In this document: positions 45,931 through 57,209 of the stretch, piece by piece
Layout: the number at the start of each line of letters is the position of its first letter
Position numbering within the stretch: the stretch's first letter is position 1
Assembly: GCF_042100115.1 (NCBI RefSeq)
Contig: NC_091274.1
Span: 806,001 to 870,000 of the forward strand
From: Alternaria dauci
Taxonomy: Eukaryota > Ascomycota > Dothideomycetes > Pleosporales > Pleosporaceae
Direction of reading: 5' to 3'
Length of the DNA stretch: 64,000 bases
The notes under the pieces: generated by a model
The model's database searches: none
Told to the model about the DNA's origin: nothing
The model's input: the letters and a program-made list of their open reading frames with translations, nothing else
Made by a program: the position numbers and the translations under genes

Positions 45931-48179
45931 GACGACTCTCTTGTGACTGCGAGCTATAAGCTGAGTTCAGACGTCCAGGGGGTTTGAGGAATGTACAATG
46001 CCCAGTCGGCATGCCTGCCTGCTTCGTTGGTATTCTGGCAGCTAGAAAATAGCCCGGGCATCAATACCAATGATCATATGCGATGGTAACAAGTTTCCAT
46101 GAGCATGCGGGATCCTAGGACATGATTCAACCGTCGTTTTTGACAAGCAGCGGAGCAACAGAACATGTAAGACTGTAATGCTCTTCATGTTCATCTCCAT
46201 CTTTCTACGTCCCTTTTTCCACGTTAGCGCAGTTTTCGTCGACGTCGTACTCGATACGAGTGCCCTCGCTCGCGGAGTGGCGCGTGTCCAATTTGTGCGA
46301 CATGTCAAAAACGTCCAAAGGCAGTTGTCCTGCTTCGCGCAGTACGGGCAATGGTATTGCATCTCTCGACTCTTCCATAACAAAAGCACCCTCGTCTAGG
46401 GCACGTGACCGTCCATTGTCTGGCATCAATCGAAACATGGCTGCGCAACGATTTCGATAACATGAATGGCCTGGCTTCGATGTCTTCTAGTACACTGATT
46501 GTTAAGACCCTTGTTTATAGCCTGATCATTGACGTGAAGAGCGTGAAAGGACGCTGGAACGGCATCCTGTTCCGGGTCAACGGAGAGGGGAAAACACGAG
46601 TTCAGGGTGGAGAAGATGAAAACCAATATATCTTGACGGAGAATAGGTGGCGTACATGGTTACTAGATTACTACAACATGTACGAGGGTGAGTGCGAGAG
46701 GGTTGGCGTAATGTCAACGGCAAGATAATCTCGATCGTTTTGTATCATTCCACAGCCGAAGGGTCTGGACTACCGATACCGCCGGCAGTGGGAGACCCTG
46801 AACCTTCCAACGGGAACTTCGGGCGACTGGGAGCCAGGATCAGAAGTTGAACGATGGAGACGATGTTCAGAATTCGATGCTTGCTCATGGCTACTACGTT
46901 GACCAGACGAGGTGATCAGATGTCGCGACAGACGAGTTCTACTGACAGTCATCGTCCCGGAAAAGTGGATGGAGCATGGGCGACTCCACAGAATTCGATC
47001 CGGCCCGATCCTCCTGCATGGACAAAGATCTATCCGCCTGACCTCACTATAGCTTATGTCGGAGAAGGGGAGAGTACGTTTCGTGGTGGGAGCGGCCGAG
47101 TCATCTAGTGGCTTGAGATTCAAAGAACGTGGTATGTGTATCGGAATCCCGTCAGCGCGCGGAAGCCTGAGTGGTACTGGCCCGGCTGTGTTGCTTGTCG
47201 AGTCCGGCCAGACTGGTCATTGGAAGCAAACGGATGACAAAAGCCGTGAGCTGCTGACCAGATGTAAGAGCTAGATCCATAAGCCGTGTTCATGTGTTCT
47301 GAAATAAACGAAAGCGATAATGCGACACCGATCATGTCGGTTCGTTGATGCAATATCGCCCCGGAGGCAGCGAAGCGCGCCTTACCTACAGCGTAAATCC
47401 GCAACGCGAAGGCTGTAGGAGGCTAGCAGTACCAGCCACCCTAGTTTCCCCGCTTCGTACCTGCGTTTGGCGTCGAACCAAGAATGGTGATGTATGCTTG
47501 CAAGAGGTATGGTGTCGGGTTCAACGGCAAATGGAAAAGCACGTAAGTCTTGGCAATACTGTCCACAGATGCCGGCTGTTTCCTCACAGGGGTTTGATGA
47601 CGTTGTTCAACCCCAACCAGAGCTATGACTTTCAAACGTTGCCAATCAAAACCAGATCTTCTTCACGCCCAGATAGGCGACCAACGAAATAAACATCAAG
47701 CGCGATTTTCCAGTCGACCAAGGCCTCGGGGTCATTGCCGTTTGTGCGGTGAAGCCCGCCGCGCGTGGCTGACGCGCTACTTATCTGAGTGGGTACGGCG
47801 AAGACATCAGGCATCTCTACAGCGAAAGCAGCGCAACCTTGGAAAGCTCTGACTTACAGTCATACAAAACGAGAGACTCTCATCACATCCAGTCGTTCAA
47901 GGCATGGGGTCTATGATGCGGATCAAGCGTAGCGCAGCCTAATGATGTCTGACATGGCAGAGGGATGCCGAAGGCGGGTCATGATGCGCGCCGAGACCCG
48001 GACAAGCTTTTAGACACCCGCCTGGTCGCTGGAACGGTGCAGCAGGAAACGGACGAGTGTTGCGCCTTATTTGAAGTAGGTCATGCCCGTGTATCTGCGG
48101 GCTGCTGTTTCGCTTTTTGGAACCCCGTCATCTCTTGCGACGTCCTGCAACAGCGTTGGACCGACTCCTGCACGTCAAC

Positions 48180-48996
48180 ATGCTACAATATGACAAGATC
48201 CTAAAACTTATCCTGGTGCCGTCGATTTTCTTCTTCCTTATATCCCTTGTCTCGGTAGCGTTGACAACGCATTACTGGATCCTTACAGACTGGGTCATAC
48301 CGCGAGGTGTCAATGTAGTAACAAGCAGCTTCAACGACCGACTACAGCAATACGAGACAGATGACACGATCGTTTACTTCAAGGAGGCTCCGACAGATGC
48401 GACTATCGTTTCCGGATGTCTGAACTTGACGGCTGCTGTCGTGGCTCTTATCGCCTGGAGTACGCTGCGCAAACCAGATATGGACTCGCAGTACAACATT
48501 GTGCGTATCTTTGGGGTTGACATGATTGGACGAGACTGACAGCCCTCAGAGCACACGTCGCTTTTGGATGCTTAGTATTGTGGTTACCACGGTTGCCGGA
48601 TCTGCCACGGCTCTTTCAGCTGTCGTGCTCCACTATACTGAGCGAGGCGACAACGAGTGGGGCTGCAGTTCCGAGAGGTTGATGATGAGTGGCAAACTGA
48701 ACACGAACCAGTACTGCACACGCGAGATGGCAGCTTGCAATTATCAGCCAGGCTTCGTGCCAAGGGGAGACCGTGACAATACCAGCATAGCTTGCACCGA
48801 AGCAGTCAGTCGCCCGCATCATGTCGCGAACCACCCACTGACATGTTATTAGGTAACTGTAAAATGGTTGCAGATTGTCATGCTTGTGAATGCGCTGACA
48901 ATACTGGTGATGTTCTCCCTTCAAGCACGCCTCCGAAGGAAATCAAGAGAAGCACGACTGAACGAACCGATACCAGAGGAGAAGACGGCACCATGA
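48180..48996 (+). CDS. four-helix membrane protein of unknown function
   Basis: Exons are 48180..48500, 48550..48804 and 48874..48996, 232 residues, all in phase. Helices are ILKLILVPSIFFFLISLVSV, VSGCLNLTAAVVALIAWSTL, FWMLSIVVTTVAGSATALSA and IVMLVNALTILVMFSLQARL. The loop between helices 3 and 4 holds four Cys (WGCSS, QYCTRE, AACNYQ, SIACTE) and should face outside. The basic C-terminus (RLRRKSREARLNEPIPEEK) stays inside. Topology resembles tetraspan fungal proteins such as the MARVEL or SUR7 groups but without their motifs. The second intron uses a GTCAGT donor, inferred from phase and from the clean helix after the acceptor. Confidence 0.6.
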
Positions 48997-49696
48997 TGAG
49001 GATGAGATCCTGATACGATACGACATCTACGACACATTCACGAACTTTTACGAAACACTCCTTTCACGAATCCGTTCAACCCAAGGCGTTGCATTATCAT
49101 CGGAGTTCGGGCTAGAGCCAGAAAGATTCTTCTGTCGTTGGCGATAATGATTGCTGGACTGAGTCATGGTCACAAGGCTTGAAAGTAAGAGAGCTGGAGT
49201 AATTTCATGGCAACAATTGACACGCCTCATATCAAGCCATTTTCCATGTCTCACATACAGTCTGTTATTTCATAACTGTGCGATTTCAATTCTCTTTCGG
49301 CCTGTCAGATGCATCTCGACAATCCAGACTCTGTGTTTCTTTTCAACCAACGACTACTGTAAGTGTCCTAGGATCTACTTTGGTGTCAAATACAGGCCTG
49401 ATAATGCGGCACGTGCAGCCCACATGGTTCACCATGTCTTCGGCGCCTTGCGCGTCCAGGACAAAAAAAGCATGCGTCGATAGCGATGACGATGAAGAAC
49501 AACGTACAATAGATCAAGGGCTGTGGAAGTCAATGAGGTGAGCGGTGAGGGCGTTGTTGCCTCGTGCCTGCCTCGCCTGTATGCTGCTTACGTACTCACA
49601 CTGCTCCTGCCCACAACAACCATTGTTTGTAGACAAAGCGTGTCAAGTAGCAATCCTCACCTGCTCTCAATCTCCATCCCCAAGAATCTCTTTGTC
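48997..49696. other. intergenic, no supported gene
   Basis: It lies between two + strand genes. ORFs here are short and overlap on both strands. The last 100 bases form a CT-rich leader to the DUF7918-type gene. Confidence 0.45.
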
Positions 49697-50727
49697 ATGG
49701 CCCCGCACCCCCTCTTCCCCAAGCTCAAGGCGTCTGTCCTTGTAGACAATGTCGCTGTGAAGGAACTGTATGACCGTGAGGATGCTAATCTTCAAACGCA
49801 GAGAGCCTACATCGAGTCTCAAGCAGGCGAGCAGTTTAGCGTCAGCTACTCCATCCCCGGCTACCTCTTCAAATACTACAGCATCAAGGCCATAGTCAGC
49901 ATCGACGGCGTGGACATGCGTAAGTTTATCTTCGATAAGCGCAACTACCAGGACTACGGTATCTCGAGGCTCGTCAATGCCAGCAGCGCAAAAGCAGGCC
50001 ACAAGTACGTGGGCCAGCGCTTCCGCTTTGCCTCTCTCGACACTTGTAAGTCTACCCACTCAGTATTCCTGCCACATGTCTAACACGTCTAGACGATGAG
50101 AGGCACGCCATCGACCAAGAGCTACAGGAACAACTGGCACACACCGGCACCATTTCCATAGCATTCTACCACGTCACCAATGTACGCATGGCGGGTGGAT
50201 GCAAGGATGTGCCGTCGATGTATCAGTACGACAAGGTCCCCGAGAAGGCTTTGAAAGGCTCATCCGTCTCGCACAAGACTACGTACGTATTGCAAAGCTA
50301 GCTTTCTACCATCCGCTGACAGGCCTGCAAGCCTCGACCCGCTGGAGCGCATCGCTCCTGTCAAGTTCATGGAGGCTGACTACGTCGACGGAGAAGGTCG
50401 CCCGTTCGCCGTCATCGAGTTCCGGTACCGCTCCGCAGCTGCTCTAAAGTCCCTCGCTGTCCTCCCCTGGTCATCGAGTTCAGCTCCTGTCAAGGACGTC
50501 GTCACAGAGGAGGAAGTGAACAAGATCTACGTAAGTCTCGTTCAGCCTCCATTATCTAGACAGAAGCTTACCGGATACTATAGCTCAAACAGGAAGAGGC
50601 CGTGACACGCAAGCGCGATCGTGCTGACGACGATGGTGATGACGGAGACGTGGAGATGGTTGAGGAGAGGGCCGCGAAGCGACGTTGCTTCCCAACCAGC
50701 AACGACGAAGTCATCTTGCTGGACTGA
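49697..50727 (+). CDS. DUF7918-type protein, paralogue 1 (+ strand)
   Basis: Exons are 49697..50045, 50093..50282, 50323..50530 and 50584..50727, 296 residues. The N-terminal domain (KASVLVDNVAVKELYDREDA, then YIESQAGEQFSVSYSIPGYL) is the beta-sandwich-like module I know as DUF7918. Its conserved block VIEFRYRSAAALKSLAVLP recurs in the other three copies. The C-terminus has an acidic run (DDDGDDGDVEMVEE) next to AAKRRCFP, a nuclear-signal-like pair. The third exon boundary uses a 40-base intron, very short but in phase. Function is unknown for the whole family. It faces the three minus-strand copies across an amidase gene. Confidence 0.75.
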
Positions 50728-50926
50728 GTAGGCTTCGTACACATGATATGGGGCCACGCTGCAGGTAGAGCACATGATCTGCCAGACACATAGCATGACT
50801 GGATAAACACCGTTCAATATGATAGTATGGAATGCTACAGACAGGTCCATTGACTGAAGTGATGCTCGCTAACAAACACAGCATACTACAAGTCGTTTCG
50901 TGAACAGATTCCCATATGTACTACTA

Positions 50927-52573
50927 TTATGGTTGCCGTTTCATCACATCCAAGTACGGCACCAACGTATTCATAGTCTTGGTCAAGTGCTCCAGCACGT
51001 ATCCCACTTTGAGTACATCCTCATCCTTGGTCGCTCTTCCGAATATGTATGCTGAGAATGGTATACCAGGCGCAACATTGATCAAGCCATTCCTAGAATC
51101 CTTCTCTACCGGCGTATCTTTCGGAAACACCCCTATCGGTAAGCTCATTACCGGACTCCCTGCTTTTGCAGCAAAGCTTTGCATGGTGACGCTCAAGGTA
51201 GGTAGAATCATAACGTCACACCTATTCCTACACAAAGCTGCTTCGATGCCGCCTTCTCCTGTGTAGTATCCATCTTTTGCCAACATGGCCTTGTAGAGTA
51301 GCCCGTTCAGGCCGGAGGCTTCCACCCTCTCGAGGCCTTCGACATTCCGGCGCGGATATTCCTCTGCTGGATGAGCTTTTGTAAAGGCGATGAGATCTTG
51401 AAGATTGTAGATTTTGTTAGGATTGGTGGCGAGGGAGGACAGGTACGAGTTTATCGCGACCTTCATGTCCGTGTCCAAAATAACGCACTTGGCTTCTGAT
51501 GGAAGAGCTTCCCAAGCCGAAGCACCGGGAATCCGGAAGTCGTGGACAATGGTAGCGCCTGCGCCTTCTAACAGCGTAAGCACCTTTTCAAATGCTTTCT
51601 TTCTACACCTAGGCAGGTTTTGCAGTTCGCTGAGATCATGGGGGACGCCGATGCGGATGCTGTGTAGATCGGCGCTTGAACATGCACTGCGTAGATGTTG
51701 TTCTAGCTTCTGTTTGGTTGGCGAAGGGAGGTGGTCGCTTTGTTGGACAAGACCAAGAAGGAAGCATGATGCGTCTGATACCGTTCGCGTAAGTACGCCT
51801 ACAGTGTCGAGTCTTTCAGATGCGCAAATTAGTCCCTTTGAAGAAAGAAGACCGCGGGTAGGCTTGAAGCCTACGATACCGGATTTCTCGGCTGGAGACA
51901 CAATCGAGTAGCATGTCTCTGTCCCCAAGGCTGCGAAGCACATGCCCGCTGCAACTGCTACAGCACAGCCGCCCGAACTTCCGCTGGCCTTCATTCCGGG
52001 GTAGTAGATGCCTTTGGTCTGACCTCCTCTGGCACTCCACCCCGAACATCCACTCGTAGACCGGAAGCCCGCCCACTCAGCCATGTTCCCTTTGCCCAGG
52101 ATTATAGCTCCCACTTTCCGTGCCGCTGTCACAACTTCGGCTTCTTCAGATGGTCTGGCGTCTAACAATGCAACACTGCCACATGTTGTGGACGTGGCGT
52201 CGAGAGTGGGCATGTTGTCTTTCAAGAGAATGGGCACACCGTGTAGCGGGCCTCGAGCACCATTTGTTAGTCTCTCAACATCAAGGAGGTGGGCCGTGGA
52301 TGTAGCGTCTGGATTGACTTCTGCCAGGGCGTGAAACTGGGGGTTTAATTCACAGGTACGAGTAAGGAAGATGGAGGTCAGCCCAGCAGCTGTGACGAGT
52401 TTGTTTTGAAAAGCGGTCTGGATCGTGAGAAGATCGACATTGGGGAGAGGCGGGATGTCTTGATGGGTGTTGGTGGATCCGCTAGCTTCTTGAGTTCCTG
52501 TAATTTCGATGGGAGGTGTTGACGTCCTAGCAGAACTGCTGGCGGGCATGTTAGTTTGGTTGGTGAACGGCAT
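50927..52573 (-). CDS. amidase-signature hydrolase with altered serine motif
   Basis: One exon, 548 residues. The amidase-signature fold is evident from HGVPILLKDNM (Lys118 of the triad), GMKASGSSGG (cis-Ser199), and the nucleophile region GTETCYSIVSPAEKSGIVGF (Ser223). Related fungal amidases read TETDGSI or TDTGGSI at this point; here C-Y replaces the small residues that normally build the oxyanion hole, and the following Arg is Val. Lys and both Ser are kept, so activity may remain with different specificity. There is no signal peptide; the first 45 residues are disordered and Ser/Thr-rich. The substrate is unknown. It sits inside the DUF7918 cluster and is unrelated to it. Confidence 0.88.
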   Translation of the reverse strand: MPFTNQTNMPASSSARTSTPPIEITGTQEASGSTNTHQDIPPLPNVDLLTIQTAFQNKLVTAAGLTSIFLTRTCELNPQFHALAEVNPDATSTAHLLDVERLTNGARGPLHGVPILLKDNMPTLDATSTTCGSVALLDARPSEEAEVVTAARKVGAIILGKGNMAEWAGFRSTSGCSGWSARGGQTKGIYYPGMKASGSSGGCAVAVAAGMCFAALGTETCYSIVSPAEKSGIVGFKPTRGLLSSKGLICASERLDTVGVLTRTVSDASCFLLGLVQQSDHLPSPTKQKLEQHLRSACSSADLHSIRIGVPHDLSELQNLPRCRKKAFEKVLTLLEGAGATIVHDFRIPGASAWEALPSEAKCVILDTDMKVAINSYLSSLATNPNKIYNLQDLIAFTKAHPAEEYPRRNVEGLERVEASGLNGLLYKAMLAKDGYYTGEGGIEAALCRNRCDVMILPTLSVTMQSFAAKAGSPVMSLPIGVFPKDTPVEKDSRNGLINVAPGIPFSAYIFGRATKDEDVLKVGYVLEHLTKTMNTLVPYLDVMKRQP

Positions 52574-52911
52574 CTTCGTAGCCTTAATCAGACCTATTTG
52601 AATACCCAGAGATTACATTTACTGAGAAGGCGGGTAAATATACACGTTTAATTAGGAAAGATTGAAGAGTTAGTGGTCACAATGGTCTTCCGTTGATTAA
52701 TAGATGTGCTAGTGACAAGACGCAGGCATGATGCTGTTCAGTTTCACTGTATTGTATCGTGATAAACTTTTTGTTCACAAACACCTTGCTTCACTGTACG
52801 TAGCTGCATATTTCACACTGGTCCTCATGAAGATCACTGTGAGGTATAACTTGGTTGACCCAAACGCGCCAGTATCTTTGCAATACCGCTGTTAATTCTC
52901 CTTCACATAGC
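52574..52911. other. short intergenic region, AT-rich
   Basis: It lies between the amidase start and the stop of paralogue 2, both on minus, and should hold the amidase promoter. I see no other element. Confidence 0.45.
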
Positions 52912-54095
52912 TCAATCCAGCTCAATGACTTTTGTCTCATCAGTGGGTATCTGTCTGACGCGTTGCTGCTTCCTCTTCTTGCGCAGATCGACCGAACGTA
53001 ATTCGATAAAGTCGTCGTCGCATATTCCACTCCGGCTACCGAACTCATGATCTTCGCCTGCTACGGTCGAGGTGTCGGATAACTCGCGCTTCATGCGTAC
53101 ACGGGTCTCTTCTTGCTCCTAGTTCATGTCAGTGCGTGAGATTCAGATATACAGTAACGGGTATCTTGCCCTGAAGCGCCGCACGATGGCTTCCAATTGT
53201 TCTCTGTTCAATTGGCCGAGAACTGTGTCATCGCTATCGAGGACTTCGACTGGATCGGGCGTACGTTCGACGATGTGTAGATCCTTGAGTGCGGCTACGA
53301 GCTATGTCGTTAGTCTCCTAAAGCTCTACTTTGCGGTTAAATCTTACCGAGTGAGCGATAGTAAAAGTGGAATGTTGCGAATGGTTCCCCTCCGTCGGCA
53401 TACTCGGCATCGTAGTACTCGATCTCTTCCGTGGGCTCCGTATCTCCAAGACTGCAATTATGTCAGTTCGTCTTGATGTTGAGCGCGAATTATACCTACA
53501 TTGCCTGATGCGACAACGACTCGCCCTTGATAGCCTTCTCGTTGACTGTATGCAGCTTCTCAAGCTCTTTATGTGCGAAGCTGGTCTTCGGATTCCGTTT
53601 TACGTCGTTAAGGAAGTAGAACTCGCAAGTGATGATACCAATGGGCCGTATCTTGTTCTGCAAATCTTCTGCTATGGGCACTTCATTGTATTCTCCTGTA
53701 TATGTATCAGCATTCTGTTGTATTGCAAGAAGCAAGGAACCCCTACTGATATCAAGTGGCGAGAAGCGATATGGCTTTGTCAACCAATTTCCTCCGTTGT
53801 TCGAGATGGGGCCAGAACTGACGTGACCTTCTGGCTCGTACAACTCATCAGGACGAATAAGGGGTTCGTCGACGTCCTTGCCGTCCATTGTGACGATCAT
53901 GCATACAGGGCGGTCGATAGGGAATGGCGCTCTGAAAGAGTAGTGGATTTCGAAGGTTGAGTCTGAATGCGCTTCGACGTAGCTTTCCGATATAGCCTCT
54001 GACACGGCTGTGTGGCGATCAATGTATTCTCGAAGTGGGTTTCCGTTGATGTGGATCTGAACCTCGAGCCCTGGAACTTCATTGACGATTGCCAT
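52912..54095 (-). CDS. DUF7918-type protein, paralogue 2
   Basis: Exons are complement(53500..54095, 53348..53451, 53170..53294, 52912..53118), 343 residues. The N-terminus MAIVNEVPGLEVQIHINGNP and the YVEAHSDSTFEIHYSF strand match the other copies, as does FATFHFYYRSLAALKDLHIV. The last intron appears to start with GC rather than GT (GCAAGA..CTAG, 53119-53169): only that choice keeps phase and restores VRRFREQEETRV, aligned with LRRQRERGD in paralogue 4. The tail is basic (DLRKKRKQQRVRQ) and ends in ELD. It has the longest first exon, because it lacks the intron present at the FxxL-I boundary in copies 3 and 4. Probably nuclear; function unknown. Confidence 0.73.
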
Positions 54096-54595
54096 GGCAC
54101 CAGGTACGAATATAGGACAGCAAAGAAGACGAACAATGAAGATAGAACGATGTCTGTGGTAGCAGTACGGTTGCGAAAGATGTCTTGGACGTGTGTTCTA
54201 GTGGAGGAGCCTTCACCTCAAATGAAGATGTCGGCATTGGAGGATGGAAGCCGAGGTGAAGGCGAGTATAGGCAGGTGAGAGTCAATAGTTTCGAGGGCT
54301 TTCATCTTCAGCGCGTTACGAAACTGGTGTGATGTGGGCATGCTACCTAGATTCATCGCTCCTTCTCTTCCAGTGATCCCGGCCTTAGCGCGAAGACCAC
54401 ACGCCCCACTCAATGGAGACTGGGATGGATGAAAGCATAAAACTATGATAGATCTGAGAACTATGACAAAAATGACGTAAAGAAGATCAACTGACTGTCT
54501 TACTAGCGTTACCCCAACTCTGACGCTCGCGCACAGTCACAAGCACCAAGCTCAACATATTGGCCGACATCCATCGACCTGATTGAGTGAAACAC
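54096..54595. other. intergenic between DUF7918 paralogues
   Basis: It holds the promoter of paralogue 2 and the 3' end of paralogue 3. No ORF of note. Confidence 0.45.
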
Positions 54596-55788
54596 TCAAC
54601 CATCTAAGGCTACCACCTCATCTTCAGCCCCAGGGAGGCGGCGTATCTTCTTCACGCACCGTTCTGTTGGCTGACTACGGACCCACTGAACTTCATCGTC
54701 ACCTACGAGGGTGGCATCACGAACCTGGCTTTCTTCCTCGCGTTCGCGCTTAATCCTAGTCGCTTCTTGCCTCTTTTCCTGTGAATAGTCAGTCATGAAT
54801 GCATGATCGTACCTGTGATATTCTATCACTTACACGCATGCGCTTGAGCTCCGTCCTCATCTCTTCTTCAGTCATGTCTTCTGGGTCTTTGTCCTCATCC
54901 TCGGACTCTGGATCCACTGATGGGCTTGGAGTACGCGGGATGACACCAATAGACTTGAGCGCATCTGAACGTTGATTAGTGAACGGGATGACTTGGTCTG
55001 GCATCCTTGTGACTGACCAATGGACCTGTATAGGAAAGTGAAGGTCGCGAAAGGTTCATTCCCGGTAGTCTTCACTTCGTTGTAAGTGACGGTGTCACGC
55101 TGTACAGGTATATCGAGGCTATTGACACTGTCAGCGCAGACACTTCATGATGTTGAGTGTAACGAACATACCTAGTGTGATGAGACAACTCGTCGCCCTG
55201 TGCAGCAGCTGCTTTGTGCAGCGCCTTCTCACTGAGAGAATCAAACTCGTTGTTCGCAAGCCGAGGCACATCGGCTGGTTTCACTGCCTCTAGATGCTCG
55301 ATGAAGTAGAAGTAAAGCACTATACGACCGACAGGTGACAACCGGTCCGCAATTTCTTTGGTAATTGGGGTGTTGGTCTCATCTGTTCATAGTCAGCCAA
55401 CATTAAGGAGAATGCCGATGAGTGAGAGCTTACTAGTTCTGAGCTCAGCGAACTGGAAGCCTTGAGTGAAGCTATGCCCGCCATTGGACGAAGTAGATCT
55501 CGAGCATAGATATCCCTCGCAGTCTTCCTTACTACCCCACTCTATGAACGGAGCTTGCACATAATTGCCATCCAGTACAATGTCCATTTGGATCGCTAAA
55601 GGAGGTGTGAATGGAGGACGATAGAGATAGCGAACGGAGAAGTCGGTAGCTGGTGGCGCTTCGATGTATTTGGTAATTGACGTCGTAACCTCGTCTTCCT
55701 CGACGCCCACGTACTCGTGTTCTGGCAGCGCTGTGGAGTCAACCTCAACAGTGACCTCAAGGCCTGGGATACCGCTTGCGAAAGCCAT
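54596..55788 (-). CDS. DUF7918-type protein, paralogue 3
   Basis: Exons are complement(55434..55788, 55172..55382, 55018..55127, 54834..54964, 54596..54778), 329 residues; all four introns are 44-55 bases and in phase. Shared blocks are SGIPGLEVTVEVDSTALPEH, YIEAPPATDFSVRYLY, the NGGHSFTQGFQFAELRT strand, FATFTFLYRSIDALKSIGVI and the charged RTELKRMREKRQEATRIKRE. The tail (CVKKIRRLPGAEDEVVALDG) has the same plan as the other copies. Intron 3 uses GTCAGT. It has a strongly acidic stretch (ESEDEDKDPEDMTEEE) between the domain and the charged helix. Confidence 0.75.
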
Positions 55789-56121
55789 GGTTTTCGATTG
55801 AGTGCGAAGTGGAAGAGAGTCGTGACTGCAATGTAAAAGCTAAAAGAGAAGTTAGATGAATCGCACTCACCCGAGATTTCCAAACTGATCAAGTAAGTGA
55901 GAGAAGTATATATCGATCAGAAAGATGCGGATCAAAGAAGATGTTGGAAAGAGAATATTATACTTGGAGGTATGATAGAATCGCACTCACCAGAAATACT
56001 TCTGCTATCTTATGCACCTATAGACTCAGAACGCCATTCACAATACATAAGTGTAATACAAGGCAAGAAACACCACATACTAGCAAATCTCGCTTGTTAT
56101 GCAGCATCTTCAGGCCGCAGC
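55789..56121. other. intergenic between DUF7918 paralogues
   Basis: It contains GAATCGCACTCACC twice (near 55859 and 55979), a short direct repeat next to AT-rich DNA. This is probably duplicated non-coding sequence from the duplication of the genes. Confidence 0.5.
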
Positions 56122-57209
56122 CTAAGTCAAATCAACGATCTCGACACCGTCCTCGTTGAGTGCAACGAAATGTCTCCTACGCTTAGCGCATACGAACGAG
56201 ACGTCGTCATTATCTTGATCCTCCATGACAACGGTGCTGCTTCGTTCTCGCTTGAGTCTTTCCCGCTTGACGGTTGGAGCGGCATCTCCTCGTTCGCGCT
56301 GGCGCCGAAGGAGTTCGCGGGTCTCTTCTAGAGTAAGAGTATCGACGTCGCGATCTTCGAGCGGTACCGGACTGGGATCGCGGGAGATGATGAGAAGGGA
56401 CTGAAGTGCAGCTGTATCCGTCAGCTGCGTGAAGCACTGAGTCCAGGATTAGATCATATTACCCTTGGAGCGGTACTTGAACTTGAAAGTGATAAAGGGC
56501 TCGCGACGTGTATTCACGTAGTCAAATGTCAGGTACGTAAGCTCAGATGTTGCTTCTGGAGCGCGCAGACTACAATGGGTTAGTATATATTGCGAGCCCT
56601 TTAAGTGTATCCTTACGTTGTTTCATGGGACAAGGCCTTGCCCTTTAGAGCCTTCTCTGGTATGTTGCCAAAATCTGAGGTACTCACCGCAGGCGCCTCC
56701 TGATTACTAGAATTGCGAACGTTCTTGACGAAGAAGCCATGGATCTTAATCTCCCCCATCTCTTTCAGGTCCTCCATGAGTTGGTCTTCAGCGGAACGAA
56801 AGTCAGAATCATCTGGGACAAGGTCAGATCGAGCGAAAGATTAATGTGCAGCCTGAATACCGATTTTGAGGGCGGAGAAGGCGAATTTGGATATGAACCA
56901 CTGCCCGTTCTTTGTATGAGTTGGGCCTGCGATCAACGCCTCGTGGCTAGCGCCCATAAAACGATCCTGTCGCACGAGGTAACTTTGGACGGACAGCCCA
57001 TCTATATAAGAAGTAAATGAAACTGAATGATCTGGCCACTTGGGAGTTATCTCAAAGCGAATGTCAAATTCTGATCCGGAAGTGGCCTCGATGTACTTCG
57101 ACATCGTATTTGTCGAGCTCTCCGCCTCGTCGTCGTCGTATTCCTGTAGAGCGACTTGGTCAACACGAACTTCGACCTTGATTCCGGGGTAGTCCGTAGT
57201 GATCGCCAT
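56122..57209 (-). CDS. DUF7918-type protein, paralogue 4
   Basis: Exons are complement(56861..57209, 56617..56812, 56463..56569, 56122..56411), 313 residues. The start MAITTDYPGIKVEVRVDQVA, the strand YIEATSGSEFDIRFEI, NGQWFISKFAFSALKI and ITFKFKYRSKAALQSLLIIS follow the family. The long last exon is continuous where copies 2 and 3 have an intron (LLRRQRERGD), then a basic segment (VKRERLKRERSSTVV) and CAKRRRHFVAL give a likely nuclear signal. Copies 3 and 4 share the intron after the first conserved domain, so they are probably closest to each other. Function unknown. Confidence 0.75.

Larger units (their letters stand above)
44941..48179. other. 3.2 kb gene-poor region with repeat copy and weak ORFs
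   Basis: It follows the pectin lyase gene. It contains repeat copy 1 and its direct repeats, a possible gene fragment at 45553-45930, and an open frame at 46405-46728 that could splice at a GTGAGT (46688) to an acceptor near 46755. A minus-strand ORF at 46205-46438 is hydrophilic and unplaced. Nothing from 47100 to 48179 is convincing. The mixture suggests decayed or repetitive DNA. Confidence 0.45.

Noticed and set aside
47100..48179. several 60-115 codon ORFs
   Set aside because: They overlap on both strands, with no conserved motif and no splice-supported extension.
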